From contig JASANE010001655.1 in NCBI GenBank assembly GCA_030248225.1, positions 16,794-80,793 of the forward strand: 64,000 nt of DNA. The letters are read 5' to 3'. Below the pieces are notes generated by a model. That model ran no database searches, was not told where the DNA came from, and saw only the letters and a list, made by a program, of their open reading frames with translations. The number at the start of each line of letters is the position of its first letter. The stretch's first letter is position 1. This stretch comes from Trileptium ribeirensis. Lineage: Eukaryota > Nematoda > Enoplea > Enoplida > Thoracostomopsidae. Below are positions 49,301 to 59,885 of this stretch, piece by piece. The position numbers and the translations under genes are program-made.

Positions 49301-52300
49301 GACCTATCTCGAGTTTCAATCTTTTTGAGCAGCGAAATAAAGCGACATAGCAGTTATATACCCAGATTTTTAGCAATTATAAGCAAATTTAAAAAAATTA
49401 AGGAAAAATTGAAGAAATTGAAAAATTATGATTGAGAATTGGAAACATGGGGAAATCTTTGGTTGCCACTGACCTGCTCCGTAAGCCGATGTTTCAGATT
49501 AAGAAATAAATTTCACAGTTATCAAACAAATTGATTAATTGAAAGGGTTGTCTTTTATAAGCCTGCAAAATTAGAATCTTCGGTGACACCATTGTGTCAA
49601 TAAATAGCCGAACCTCGGCTTTATATAATTACTGAGAAAGTGATAATAAAACACACAAAAAGCCGCCGCATAATGCACATAAACGCTAAAACAACAAAGT
49701 AAAAATGTTGCACGAATAAAATAAGAAGCTTAGGTACACCCACACCTACCACAAAGCTTGTTTACTGTTCAAAACAGTCATGAAATAAATGCAGGTATAA
49801 AAAATTATAAAATTTCTAATTAGCTGTCTTAGCTTACCTCGTGATAAATAAAATACGCATAATCACGTTCGACACTATAGACAAACCAATGATTGTCTCT
49901 GAGAATTGAAAGCGGTTCGAAGCTTCGAGGAATTTTGAAAAAGTCTTGTTGCCTTGAGCAGTCCGCCGATCCGGCTGGAATGTAAATACTTACTTACATC
50001 ATGTTTGGATTTGCTTTGCTGCGAAAATTTTGTCCATCTATTTTCATATATTAGCTAGCATAAAATGTTGAACATGGCTAACTATTCTCAGACTTGTCAT
50101 ATATTATAATCACTATTTAAAAATATTTCTTTACAAAGTATCTGACCTAAAGGAATTACGTAAATAAAACAATTTGCAGTTTGTGTGTAACATTTTTTAA
50201 ATAGGAAAATCAGTTAGCCAAGGTTTGTCAAAAATTTTTCCTGAGTAAGTTTTAATGTTTTCGGCTCAGTACTTTGGTATCATAATTATGACCTGTCTAG
50301 CTAGAGCCTACTTAATGAATTTAACTTAACATGTTGAAACAACTAGCATAGTAGTCCATTTTCAGCCTTGCACTAGTAAATCAGCCTACAAAACAGTAGG
50401 ATGATTTTGACATTTCAAGTAAAATTTAAAAATAATTTACTTAGCTATTCTTCGGACAATTATTTTTGTTCTATGCGATAACTACGATAAAATGCATGCA
50501 AGCAATTTTCGTTTTATTTCTCGATTTAAAATCCATTTTATTTGTGATAGACTGTTTTATTTCACTTGGAGGACCAAACCTGGTTTGAAATTCACAAAAA
50601 TTGTGAATGAAATTAAATTCAGGCAAATTAAAAGAAATCAAAAACCATAAAGTCAAATTAAAAGTGAAATCAAATTTAGTTACGTTAATTTAAAATTATC
50701 TTGTTGGAAAAAATGATACCACAACAATATGAATCACAAATGATTTGAGTTTATTTTCACTTAATTACGGTACTCATTTAATTAAGTTAAATTAAATTAT
50801 CCTCTTAATTTAAATTGACTGTAATCGAATGCATTGATACTAAAAAAGAAATCAAATCGACTCAGTCAGAAATCAAACTCAGTTTAAATCGAGAAATGAG
50901 ACTAATTTAAATTGACTGTGATCGAATGCATTGGGACTAAAAAAGAAATCAAATCGACTCAGTCAGAAATCAAACTCGGTTTAAATCGAGAAATGAGACG
51001 GGATTTAGTTTTATTGTATACCGTATTATTGTTCACTCCGTGGTTTCCACAGTACATCATATATGTGGGTGAGCCAAGCTTAGTCGTGACGCCCATAAGA
51101 GCCCAACCAATGCACATAACTAATTAATTCCTAATAAATATGTTTCTAGTTCGCACATACAGACAATATAACATTTATGTCTATCTGCTAGGGTTGGAGA
51201 CTACAACCCATGCGATAGGTCTAAATTCTCCTAAACATTACTGTTATATTGGATAAGTTCATACCGTGAAATCTGATTTGGCTTGAGGTTACGCATGTCC
51301 TACGGCATTAATCGTGGCAGCGACTTCGTTTCAGTTTCCACAGACAAATAAGGGATTCAAAACGAAATTTTATGTTAAAATTGCGTAAAATTTGTAGTTA
51401 CTATTTATAAATGGCAGCAGCGGAATCTATTTAGCGCATATTTGAGTAGAAAAGGTGACCATATATCGTCACAACTACCACTGTTTTCTGGAAAGGTGCC
51501 TAACACTGCTTTTTGAGCCATTGTCGGTTTATAAAATCCCGGCGTGAAGAAGTTATCAACTATAGGCCTGCTACTTTTCTTAAGAGTTCTGCACACCAAT
51601 TGAATTACTGATTACTACTGAGCAAAATTTTTAATGATAAAATGTTGTATGATATTATCCAATACGGATACGGAAAAGGATATTCTACCGTTTTATAGTT
51701 ATTGTGTAAATACAACGAGTGGACGCAATGTCTATATAAAGGCAAAAATTTGGATGCCTTTTATTTCAGGTTTTAGTAAAGCATTTGACATTGTTGGTCA
51801 TGTCAAGTTAATTCAAATTTTGGCTTCGTTTGGAATTCCTGATCCTTTTCTGTCCTGGTTCCGTTCTTATTTAGTCGATAGAAAATAGTATGTTACAATT
51901 GGTTCGAATGGTTCGGACGTAGCTAATATTTTGTCAGGATGTGCCCAAGGCAGTATTAAAGGACCTAAGTGGTTCTTAACGTTTTTTACATTGCTAAGTG
52001 GTAACGTTCATTATTCCTCTATTTATTGCTTTAGTGGCGATAAGAAGCTACCGTTTTCTTATATGCGTAATCAATTATTTGCTCATGATATTTTTCAGTA
52101 CGATTTAAACAATGTTTTAATTGGGCGAATTCCATGCAAGTAATACTTGCTGTTTGCAAATCTTATTCCACTTTCGCTTTTAAAAAGGATTGCAGTTATG
52201 TTCAAGGATAAATTTATTAAATGCGTAATCATGTGAGAGATTTAGGTATAAATTTGAGTGACGATTTTGAGATTTCAAACTGCTGTTTGGATGTTGCTAA

Positions 52301-54981
52301 AACCCTGAACTCTACTTTCTTTTAATTTTATGATAGATACCTGTTTTTCCTTTACATTGCATAGAAAAGGTTTAAAAGGAAACATTCGTAATTCCTATCT
52401 TATATTATGGATCGAAAGCTTGGTCTCGTTTTCTGATACCAGATATTAAAATAATTGAACGTGTTCGACAATATTTTACTCGAAGATTACCGAGCTTGAA
52501 ATCCTTAACTTATATTCAAAAACTCGAGGTACCACACATTAAACTAATTGAAAGTGTTCGACATTATTTTACTCGAAGATTATCGAGCTTGAAATCCTTA
52601 ACTTATATTAAAAAACTCGAGGTACCAGGCATTAACCTCATTGAAAGTGTTCGACAATATTTTACTCGTAGATTCTCGAGCTTGAAATTCTTAACTTATA
52701 TTCACAATCTCGACATACCAGACATTAAACTCATTGAAAGTGTTGGACAATATTTTACTCGTAGATTACCGAGCTTGAAATCCTTAACTTATATTGAAAA
52801 ACATGAATTTACAAAGCCCCTGTCCTTAGAAAAACGCAGAATTATCACACTTCGTCATGACATATAAAGTTATTCATAGCTTTAGTACAGTTAATGTTTT
52901 ACTACTGCAAATTTGTTAAGGACAAAACATAACTACAAGCTATGTGTAAACCGCCGTAGATTGAATATCCGTATATTTTTATTCTGCTGTTCCTATTTGG
53001 AACGCTTTACCATTTGAAACAGTTGAATCACCGTCACTTATTTTATTTAAATAGCCTATCATTTATACAGTTTTATGGGCCTGGGCTCATAAAGCCAGAC
53101 AATCGGCCTATTTCAGGCCCCAATCAACTTTACTGCACTTTGAATTAATGCGAATCTGTATGTTTTTTGTTGATGATATAACGTTGCTTAATAATTTATT
53201 GCTACTACTAAAATTATAAAGCTGTCAATCACACTTTCGACTGATTTCTCGGATTTAGATAAATGTTTTATCGCGCGTCTATATATCCTTCATTGACAAA
53301 ACTACTTCACATCTTACAAAGAAATAATGTTCTAGTACTATATAAAGCTCAGTTTATGTTGATAATCTAGTTCTAAATAAATATACATGTGGTTTAAAAT
53401 TAATAAGTTACAGATAATTTGTCGCTTCGAACTTTGTTCTCCATTACAATCCATAGCCTAAGCCAGTCCACTATTCATAATCTGCGGAGATTCTACGCCA
53501 GAATACGGAATAGTTGTATACGCAATGGGGTGTTGCGACGCTGTAATATTTTGTCAAAGCAGATGCTTAACTGCTAATACTGTTTCGTCTCTGGAATTCA
53601 ATACACAATTCGACAAATGAGGAAAACAATATACAAACACACTGAAGTCTATTACGAAACGGTCGTTAGCTAAATATTTCAAAATGTATAAATACAAAAA
53701 TGCGTCGCTTGGAACGAACATGAATTCGAACAGTGTAAGCAGTGACAGCACTGCGTTTAGATCATAGATCTTATTTCTTCTTAGGATGTAACTATCTCGT
53801 CTCATAAATGTCCAACCGGCGGCATGTTTCCCAAGCAGATGTGACCTTGTCCTAATTGGGCGACTTAATGTAAATGCGATGTTGGGCTGAATTTCATAGT
53901 ATTTCCTAGATTTAGAGCATGAAGGCTTAACAGAAGGCTTAACAGAACTGTTAAGTATATATCATAGGTATCCAAAGTCCGTCGACCCAGTAAGGTAGAT
54001 GGTCCCGGCAGGGAGAGGAAAGTCCGCGCAGAGGTACGCTGGAGGCGCTGTTAGTGAATTGTAAGTTTTTGAAACGTTTAGAAAATCGTAAATTTTGCCA
54101 AAAATTATCACCAATTTTCGCCAATTTGCTGCAGTTTCGGCAAAAACTTTGCCCAATATTTTCCGCCAGAAATTACAAATTTAACGCAAAACTTTTATCA
54201 ATTTTTTCTCGAAAGTGTACGCAAGCGTCTTCGGATCGGGGCAGAAGGTGTAAACATCAGAAGAAGGTGTAAATATAGCTCGAGAGGGTATGACCTTCGC
54301 GGGTAACCTTTCCAACCCCAACCCTACAGTCACCTATGGACACGTATTATATAGTATTCGCACATATACCAGTAAGTGCTAGCATACGGTGAAGATATTC
54401 ACGAAATGGAGCAAGTATTAAAGAAACCTGAACGACACTATTTTCTAAATTCACTTTAAAATTAATAACAAGTAACAATATGAATAGCAGTTGTTGCTGT
54501 CATCTAGTTTATTATAAGGCACATTACTGTATTAAACATTTTTTCACATTATATCTTTGTAGGGCACCATTTTACCTCTTCATTCCAAAACGTAATATAG
54601 GCGTAGGTATAATTAGTACAAATAAGTGACGTATTTTGGATTTTCATCCTAAGCATAGTCAGTTTATAAACGACACATTATTTGCAAAACTTGAGACTTC
54701 CAAAATATTGTTAAAATTTAAACAATAGTCCTCAAATGGTACGCACCTTTAAATCTTCCGATTATATAAAACGTTTCACATGGCCTTCGAGCGCGAAGTT
54801 TTTCGAAACCAAAAATTTTATATATCAATCGATTGAGTTTCTCGTTCAATAACCAAAGCGGTCGGAGGCATAATATTTCGAAAATGATTATACGTAAAAC
54901 GTCGTAGATTATGAAACCAACGCTAAGCACTTGCGATAATATAATATCCATATCGATATGCACACTTTTATTGATAACCAT
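42906..54981 (-). CDS. Gene B: sulfotransferase-like membrane protein, six exons, 478 aa
   Basis: Minus-strand paralog of gene A, 14.7 kb upstream of it. Coding exons: 54981-54747, 49974-49838, 48612-48359, 46004-45765, 44886-44740, 43329-42906; the sum is 1437 nt, 478 residues plus stop, no stop in the spliced frame. The first 40 residues hold a long hydrophobic stretch (GFIIYDVLRIIIFEILCL), a likely signal anchor. The P-loop NSVMRSGSTLLAQML lies near residue 193, in the canonical RSGSTLL form. VVLSEPDCF follows, and NFRSNVDKTLASLE carries the R...S pair expected for the 3'-phosphate of PAPS. The C-terminal motifs are KDSQSGTPMS and EYDTWCQRL. Inferred role: Golgi-type sulfotransferase or related P-loop transferase, substrate unknown. 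A second in-frame ATG at 54951 is an alternative start. Confidence 0.87.
43565..44094. mobile_element. Related TIR element in intron 5 of gene B
   Basis: The left end ATGCGGCGTTTACGTTATAA matches the left end of 14528-15027. The right end is degenerate (TTTATAACGTAAAT near 44080). The interior has GGTGTTTCGGACACC (43687) and GGTGTCATGGACACC (43718). Same orientation and a similar distance from exon 5 as in gene A. Confidence 0.6.
44740..44886 (-). CDS. Gene B exon 5
   Basis: 147 nt between ATTTCAG and GTAAAT. Encodes NVDKTLASLERAMITTTGPF and MRYCYYMNIIVSMLMPN. Same length and phases as in gene A. Confidence 0.87.
45765..46004 (-). CDS. Gene B exon 4
   Basis: 240 nt between TTTCTAG and the weak donor GTTCCT. 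Encodes LVVLSEPDCFTNLASM, ESVLDQNVIDNALRTIIAKF and IIFNFR. The donor departs from the GTRAG consensus but is placed by homology and phase. Confidence 0.85.
46428..47670. mobile_element. hAT-like non-autonomous element, copy X
   Basis: Arms rich in GCTCGGCTCAGC words: left 46428-46610 starts AGAGCGTTAATTTTTAG; right 47520-47670. Both arms match, inverted, the arms of the copy at 58349-59885. Between them lie a 36-bp-type minisatellite of GGTTCATGGACCACC words (46650-46875) and a GC-rich stretch (46900-47220). No transposase seen. The hAT assignment rests on the style of the ends only. Confidence 0.55.
48359..48612 (-). CDS. Gene B exon 3 (P-loop)
   Basis: 254 nt between ATCTAG and GTAAAT. Begins KTLRDLQARS as in gene A (KTLNEMQARS) and carries MRSGSTLLAQML. 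Ten residues longer than gene A in the linker before the P-loop. Confidence 0.9.
48613..49837. other. Gene B intron 2
   Basis: 1.2 kb, AT-rich. A degenerate A-rich repeat with TTAAGGAAAAATTGAAG at 49380-49450 resembles the (AAAATTGG) family. No other content. Confidence 0.65.
49838..49974 (-). CDS. Gene B exon 2
   Basis: 137 nt between ATTCCAG and GTAAGC. Encodes RQQDFFKIPRSFEPLSILRD and RDYAYFIYHE. Found by homology with gene A exon 2; phase 1 in, phase 0 out. Confidence 0.87.
50806..51000 (+). repeat. 97-bp tandem duplication
   Basis: TAATTTAAATTGACTGT starts at 50806 and again at 50903. The two units differ at only a few positions (for example GATACT/GGGACT). Confidence 0.95.
51480..53140 (+). 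mobile_element. LINE (Jockey/CR1/L2-like) reverse transcriptase remnant
   Basis: Decayed RT in order: LFSGKVPNTAF (about 51480), SGFSKAFDIVGHVKLIQIL (51760), LSWFRSYLVDRK, an in-frame TAG at 51889, VTIGSNGSDVANILSGCAQG, SIKGP, then QYDLNNVLIGR, DLGINLSDDFEI and YGSKAWSRFLIPDIK (52406 on). The C-terminal block is repeated four times (see next entry), ending SLEKRRIITLRHD near 52860. GGGCTCATAAAGCC near 53090 may be in its 3' tail. The 5' part with endonuclease was not found. Confidence 0.85.
52439..52810 (+). repeat. Four in-frame 93-bp repeats in the LINE RT C-terminus
   Basis: Exactly four units of 31 codons starting at PDIK, PHIK, PGIN and PDIK; each reads approximately LIESVRQYFTRRLPSL then KSLTYIxKLEV. 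Active LINEs have this block once. All four copies remain open in one frame despite stops elsewhere in the element. Confidence 0.95.
53975..54345 (-). repeat. GC-rich/(AAAATTGG)n/GC-rich dispersed element, inverted
   Basis: T-rich middle with TTTTGCCAAAAATTATCACC and CCAATTTTCGCCAATTTGC, flanked by GC-rich arms (GGTCCCGGCAGGGAGAGG; CCTTTCCAACCCC). Reverse orientation relative to the copies at 15-30 kb. Confidence 0.6.
54747..54981 (-). CDS. Gene B exon 1
   Basis: Encodes residues 1-78 from MVINKSVHI to RFK. Donor AAAG|GTGCGT, phase 1. LRARRPCETFYI is identical to gene A. A CTTACAG acceptor-like site lies about 25 nt upstream of the ATG, so a 5' untranslated intron or spliced leader is possible. 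Confidence 0.83.
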
Positions 54982-57900
54982 GATTGGTAATACAGATATA
55001 TCGCTGTAAGTAGTAATGTCTTATAGAACTAAAATCGTTAGGGTTTACCTTAATAGTAACTATGACACACTACAGAGGTTATGTATCTTGTCTGAAAGGC
55101 AAGAAATACAAGTACATCTTTATTCGCCCGGAAAATTCTAGGGTTACAAATTTTTCAAAATTCATTTCAATTAGTCAAAGCCAAACGTTTAAATAGTTAA
55201 TTAATCACATCATAAGCTGTTAATACGGCTTTTGTTTATAAACGTAGTGAGGGGCGCCATTGAGCCATGGTCTCCCTCGGAATTTCGTTGGCCAAAATTT
55301 TGTCAATGGTGTACCGTTGCTAATTTGATGCAATATAAACTAAAGCCTTTAATTTAGGTGGTTGGCTTAGAAGCAGTTGTTTGCACCCCCCCCTCGCCAT
55401 TCCCGAACCAAGTATTGGTACGCCGATACCTTAATTGACTTAAAATCCTCGAAACTATTTGGTATTCCTCTCCTTAATGTGTTGGTTTTGAGTGGACTAA
55501 AAAGCGCTGCGGCATTCTTTATGATATTATACATACATACATTATTGCAAGAACGTTTTATAGAGGGAACGCGATTAGACTAATCACAAATTGAGGCCTC
55601 TATAAAGAGTCTACATCAGTTGAAAATTGGTTGTATTGAAGGCATATTCTACAGCGTATCTTTTCGAGTTAGTTGTTTAATGTATGTATTTAAAGTATTC
55701 ATAACTCCACTGAACACAAAAATAATACGTGTCCACCATAGGTGTGCACATACGGCTGTTTTTCGCAAAATTAAAAACTAAATCACGCAAAAATTCGGCA
55801 AATTTCACAATTTTGCAAACAGCTTGAGGAACGTGAAAAGGACCTCAATGATGCATAAATGCAATTTGTCGTACGCGACAATTGCTAATTTCACCGTGTG
55901 CGCGTTTATGAAACGGCATGCTGATCCGCACGATCTCTACATAGCCGACTCGTCTTACTGTTACTAATAGCGTCAAAATGTCAAGTATATTTCACATTTT
56001 TAAACTGCGCCAGTGACGTATTCTTATATATATCAGCGATCATTAAACATCATCAGCCAGTGAGTTTCAATGCTAAATTCGCAAAACAGTAGCCGCGAAC
56101 ATGGCTCACGTGTTTCTGTATCGCAATACCGTGGAAACATTCATAAGGGAAAACTGAAATTTGTGAGTGATCATAGGATTAAGATTGTAAACTAGCGTGA
56201 TAAAACAACACAGGTATACGCAACAAAAAGGTATACGTGCGTATCCATTCAGCAATCGTGCAAATAAGTTACACTCTAAAATAGAATGAGTAGTTACTCA
56301 TTCTTGATTAATGTAAATATATGTGGCGAAGTGTCATTTACTGTTAATCGGCGTTGTTAAAAATTGTTAAATGTGCCCAACGTTTGGAATCGATGTGCCC
56401 GACACAGTGTTAGGAACATCCTCGACATACAGGGTGTGTTAGACACCCAATGTGATTTATAAAATTTTTCACGGATAGTTAGTTACGGATATGCCATTTC
56501 CCCACGGTGTCAAAGACACAGTGTCTTGTTTGTAGTAGTAATGCGGGTGTGCGGTATACCACCTTGTTAACATGAATAAATGCCGGGTAAGTGGGTTGGA
56601 ATATTGGGGTCACGGGGGCCCGACCCCAACATTTTGGTCACTGAGAATAAGCACTCACAATTTTCGCCTTGTCCCCACCCCGAATTTCGATAACGCTTTA
56701 ACGCCACTGGGTAGTCAGCCATTTGTCTGATTCCAGTAAGTTTGGTCTAAAGGTTTGTCGTATTAAAGTTTATTTGCTGAAACCCTGCAATGCACATACT
56801 CGCGTTTCTGATGAGCGAACGGTGTAATGGCCAGTTCGGCATTATTTTCATAATATTGGAATTGGTTAAATATCACCCACTCGCTATGTGTCGCATGAAA
56901 AATTTACTAAACTAAGTTTTGGAAAGTGTAAAAATACAATGTCAGCACATACAGACTCGGACAAAAACAAAATTCCGACCGTTTCATCAAAACATTGAGC
57001 GAGAACAAATGGATTTTATGTTTTTGTGTATTTTACGCAAACTAACGCCTACAACTAACGTTTAGTTGTAACAATGCGATATGGATGTTTACAATCTTAG
57101 TTAAAAATTTTTAATGCAGTGTGTAACACCATAGGTTTACATCATGAACCTCTCAAAAAATCTGGGGATATTTAATTTTGGTTTGCAAAGGAATATGGAC
57201 GACTGGGTTTTTCCTGTTATAAGTATTCATAGGTATGCTTCGATCTCAGAGCATTTCTGCACCCATGAATACTTTGAGAGAGATCCTTAGCGCTCAGTAT
57301 AAATGTAGCGGTTCATGCAGCTAAAAATACATCGAAAAAGTAAAAAGAACCTTGAAGGACATGAGTAAATTTCACGCTTTGCAGTTCTGGTTGACACAAT
57401 AGCCGTGTTGCAAGAATGACTATGTTGTTACAAGGCTTAGATTTTGCAGATGCAATCTTCCACTTGTAGCTCTTTTTCGGCGTATGCATATAAAAGTTCG
57501 ATAGTACATTTTAAGCTTTAAAAATGAAATAAAAAGTATTGCATTGAAGTCTATCTCCATTTTGTGTTGAATAATGAGCGCAGCCTATGGGTCATTTACG
57601 TTAAAATGTGTGCACTAAAGTCCGGATTTGTCAAAGTCCGGTGCGGCGATGTAACAGTGTTATTCAGCGAAATAAGCAAAATTACACCCTCAGAACATTT
57701 TCTGAGTTATAATGTTTGCCAAACTTACTACTGCCTTGAAAATACATCAAGGCTCGTGCCTTTTCGGCGCATGTGTGGAAACTGTTATAGATGATATCTA
57801 GAATAAGTTTTGACATTCAGATAATGCAACTAACTACATCCGCAATTTTCGTTAAAACGTTTGTTTTTTCATATGACATGTTGCTTATGGCTTAACCGAT

Positions 57901-58340
57901 ACTATGTGTTACAGTTGAAGCAATTATAATGGAAAACTGAAAATGTTTATCATAAGTTTACAAATGAGGATTTATTATGGGTATGTTTAATACAAAGATG
58001 TGTCCAGTCACATTTATTCAATAATACCTGGAAATCTTGATCAAATTTTATTACTCTAAACTGTGATTTTCTAATATGTTAGCCGTAAAGTCGACACATT
58101 GGAAAAGTATTTGTGTTATATAATTAAAATCACATATGTAGCTGATACGAATTTCATAGAAATGGGATGCGGGGACACATCAGGAATCCTGCGTGTGCTA
58201 GACATATTGCTTATGCTATTTTTACACACCGTGATCTGAGCGTTTCGATTTTTTGCGTAAATTATACAACATAGATATGGACAGCTTTGATAAATTATCC
58301 CTATCGCATCCGAAACTTAAATATTGACGAAATGGTTGTT
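54982..58340. other. Upstream of gene B, AT-rich, no gene recognised
   Basis: Presumed promoter side of gene B. At 56390-56560 it holds GTGTC-AAA-GACAC, GGGTGTGTTAGACACCC and related words like those in the two intron 5 elements. A short frame at 57564-57794 (+) has no known domain. Confidence 0.6.
56390..56560. repeat. Cluster of GTGTC...GACAC inverted words
   Basis: GGGTGTGTTAGACACCC at 56432-56448 and GTGTC-AAA-GACAC at 56507-56519, with CCCGACACAGTG nearby. Terminal repeats as at 14528 could not be confirmed. Confidence 0.5.
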
Positions 58341-58348
58341 GGTGGCTA

Positions 58349-59885
58349 GATGTGAGAATTGAGCTTTTAGCCTTGGTTCGGCTCGGCTGTAGAGCCTAGC
58401 TGAGCCGAATTTCGTGCTTACCTTCAAAAATTGCAAAGAGCCAAGCCCAGCTTCGAATCTAAAATTTTACGGGCGAGCCGATCAGAATCTATATTTAAGG
58501 CTGGTTCTACTTCTAATACACACATTACACACTTGATTGGTCCTGACCGTCCTCAGTTTGTTTTACGCAGCTGTATATTTAATATTTTAGGCATTTTATT
58601 GTTAGAACCGTCAGGCTGTCACTTGTTTTCACTTTTCGTCAAACTGTACATTATACTCATGCATGTATAAAGTCCAAAGTCGCAGTAGGAATGCCGGGTA
58701 CTTCAGAGGATGGGAACAGCCTTCGGCCTTCCCAAGGTTGATCAGCGGGCCCACGGGGGGCGAATTTTTTGAACACAATGTTTTTCTTAATTTTTTGCCA
58801 TTGTTCCCCGATTTTTGCCAATTTTCTCTCTATTTTTGCCAATTTTCCCCCAAATTTTCACCAGGGTTTTCTCAATCTTTGCCATTTTCCCACAATTTTT
58901 GTCGATTTCTACCAATGCTTGCCTATTTTTGCTAAAATTTTTCGCGCGCCTTGGGCGGGCGAGGTGAGGGGGAGAAACTCAGACTCAAAATAGAAAGTCA
59001 GGCCATCTCCCAGAAAGATGGGCGACACCACATTTGGGTTGCCGAGGGGGTCCGAGCCTCAGCGCGGTAATCCCACCCTGTCACTATATAAGTGCGTATG
59101 AGTATAATTTTGCGTGTAATTCATATGATCAATGGTCGATAATGGTCAACTCTTCGACTCTGCTGGAAAGCGTGACAATCTTTAGCTGTTCGATGTTTTT
59201 GTTCACGGTACGTCGCGGTCGATTGTACCTTTATCCCTCCCAGGTTTGTGGGTTAAAAACATGACCACATAAATTGTGTTCACAGACTACTAAGTTTACA
59301 CACCACCAATGCTCTTCGATCACTAACTTATACCCGACCCAAGTTCATTAATTACTATTGTTACACCACTCTCAAGCTTATGGACCACTAAATTCAGAAA
59401 AAAATAAATTAAATCTATAGCTTCAACAAGAAAGTGTGTACATTCCTAAATCGGCGAAATGCCTAAAATACTTAGGTTTAGTTCATCCAGTCGTCCAAAG
59501 TGGTCGCATGTGCATATCAAAAGTTTCTTCCATCATTAGTCAAGCAGAAGCTACTGAGCAAATAACTTCAAATTTAAATACGAACATTGAGCGCTTACCT
59601 TGTGTGGGAAACATTACAGATTCGAGCCTATTCAACTGCATGGGTTCCCTAAGATAGAGTTGAACAGGTTTTTGAATTTATTTACCACCTTTTTCGAGCT
59701 CAGCGGAACCGAACCTATTTCTTTGCGAAACGAGCCGAGCCGACCTTTTGATTTGACTAAAACAAGCTCAGCCTAGCCTCGCTTTCCAACGAAATTCCGT
59801 AACACTGCCGACAGTTGAACTTTTTGTTTGAAAAAAACGAGCCGATCCGAGACTAAAAATTAAAGCTCGTACTCACCTCTATTGA
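58349..59885. mobile_element. hAT-like non-autonomous element, copy Y
   Basis: The left end reads GATGTGAGAATTGAGCTTTTAG followed by GGTTCGGCTCGGCTG. The right end in reverse complement reads ATAGAGGTGAGTACGAGC, then TTTAATTTTTAG and GGATCGGCTCG. Arms match copy X in inverted order. Nested inside is the (AAAATTGG) element at 58670-59075. A run of TATGGACCACTAA-type words (59240-59400) has the same orientation as in copy X although the arms are inverted. Confidence 0.6.
58670..59075 (-). repeat. GC-rich/(AAAATTGG)n/GC-rich element, nested
   Basis: Repeated TTTTTGCCAATTTTC words (58790-58930) between GC-rich arms (GCGGGCCCACGGGGGGCG; CGCGCCTTGGGCGGGCG). It sits inside the hAT-like copy Y. Confidence 0.65.

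Larger units (their letters stand above)
49975..54746. other. Gene B intron 1
   Basis: 4.8 kb. Contains a 97-bp tandem duplication (50806-51000), a LINE fragment (51480-53140) in the opposite direction to the gene, and a GC/(AAAATTGG) element at 53975-54345. Confidence 0.8.
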
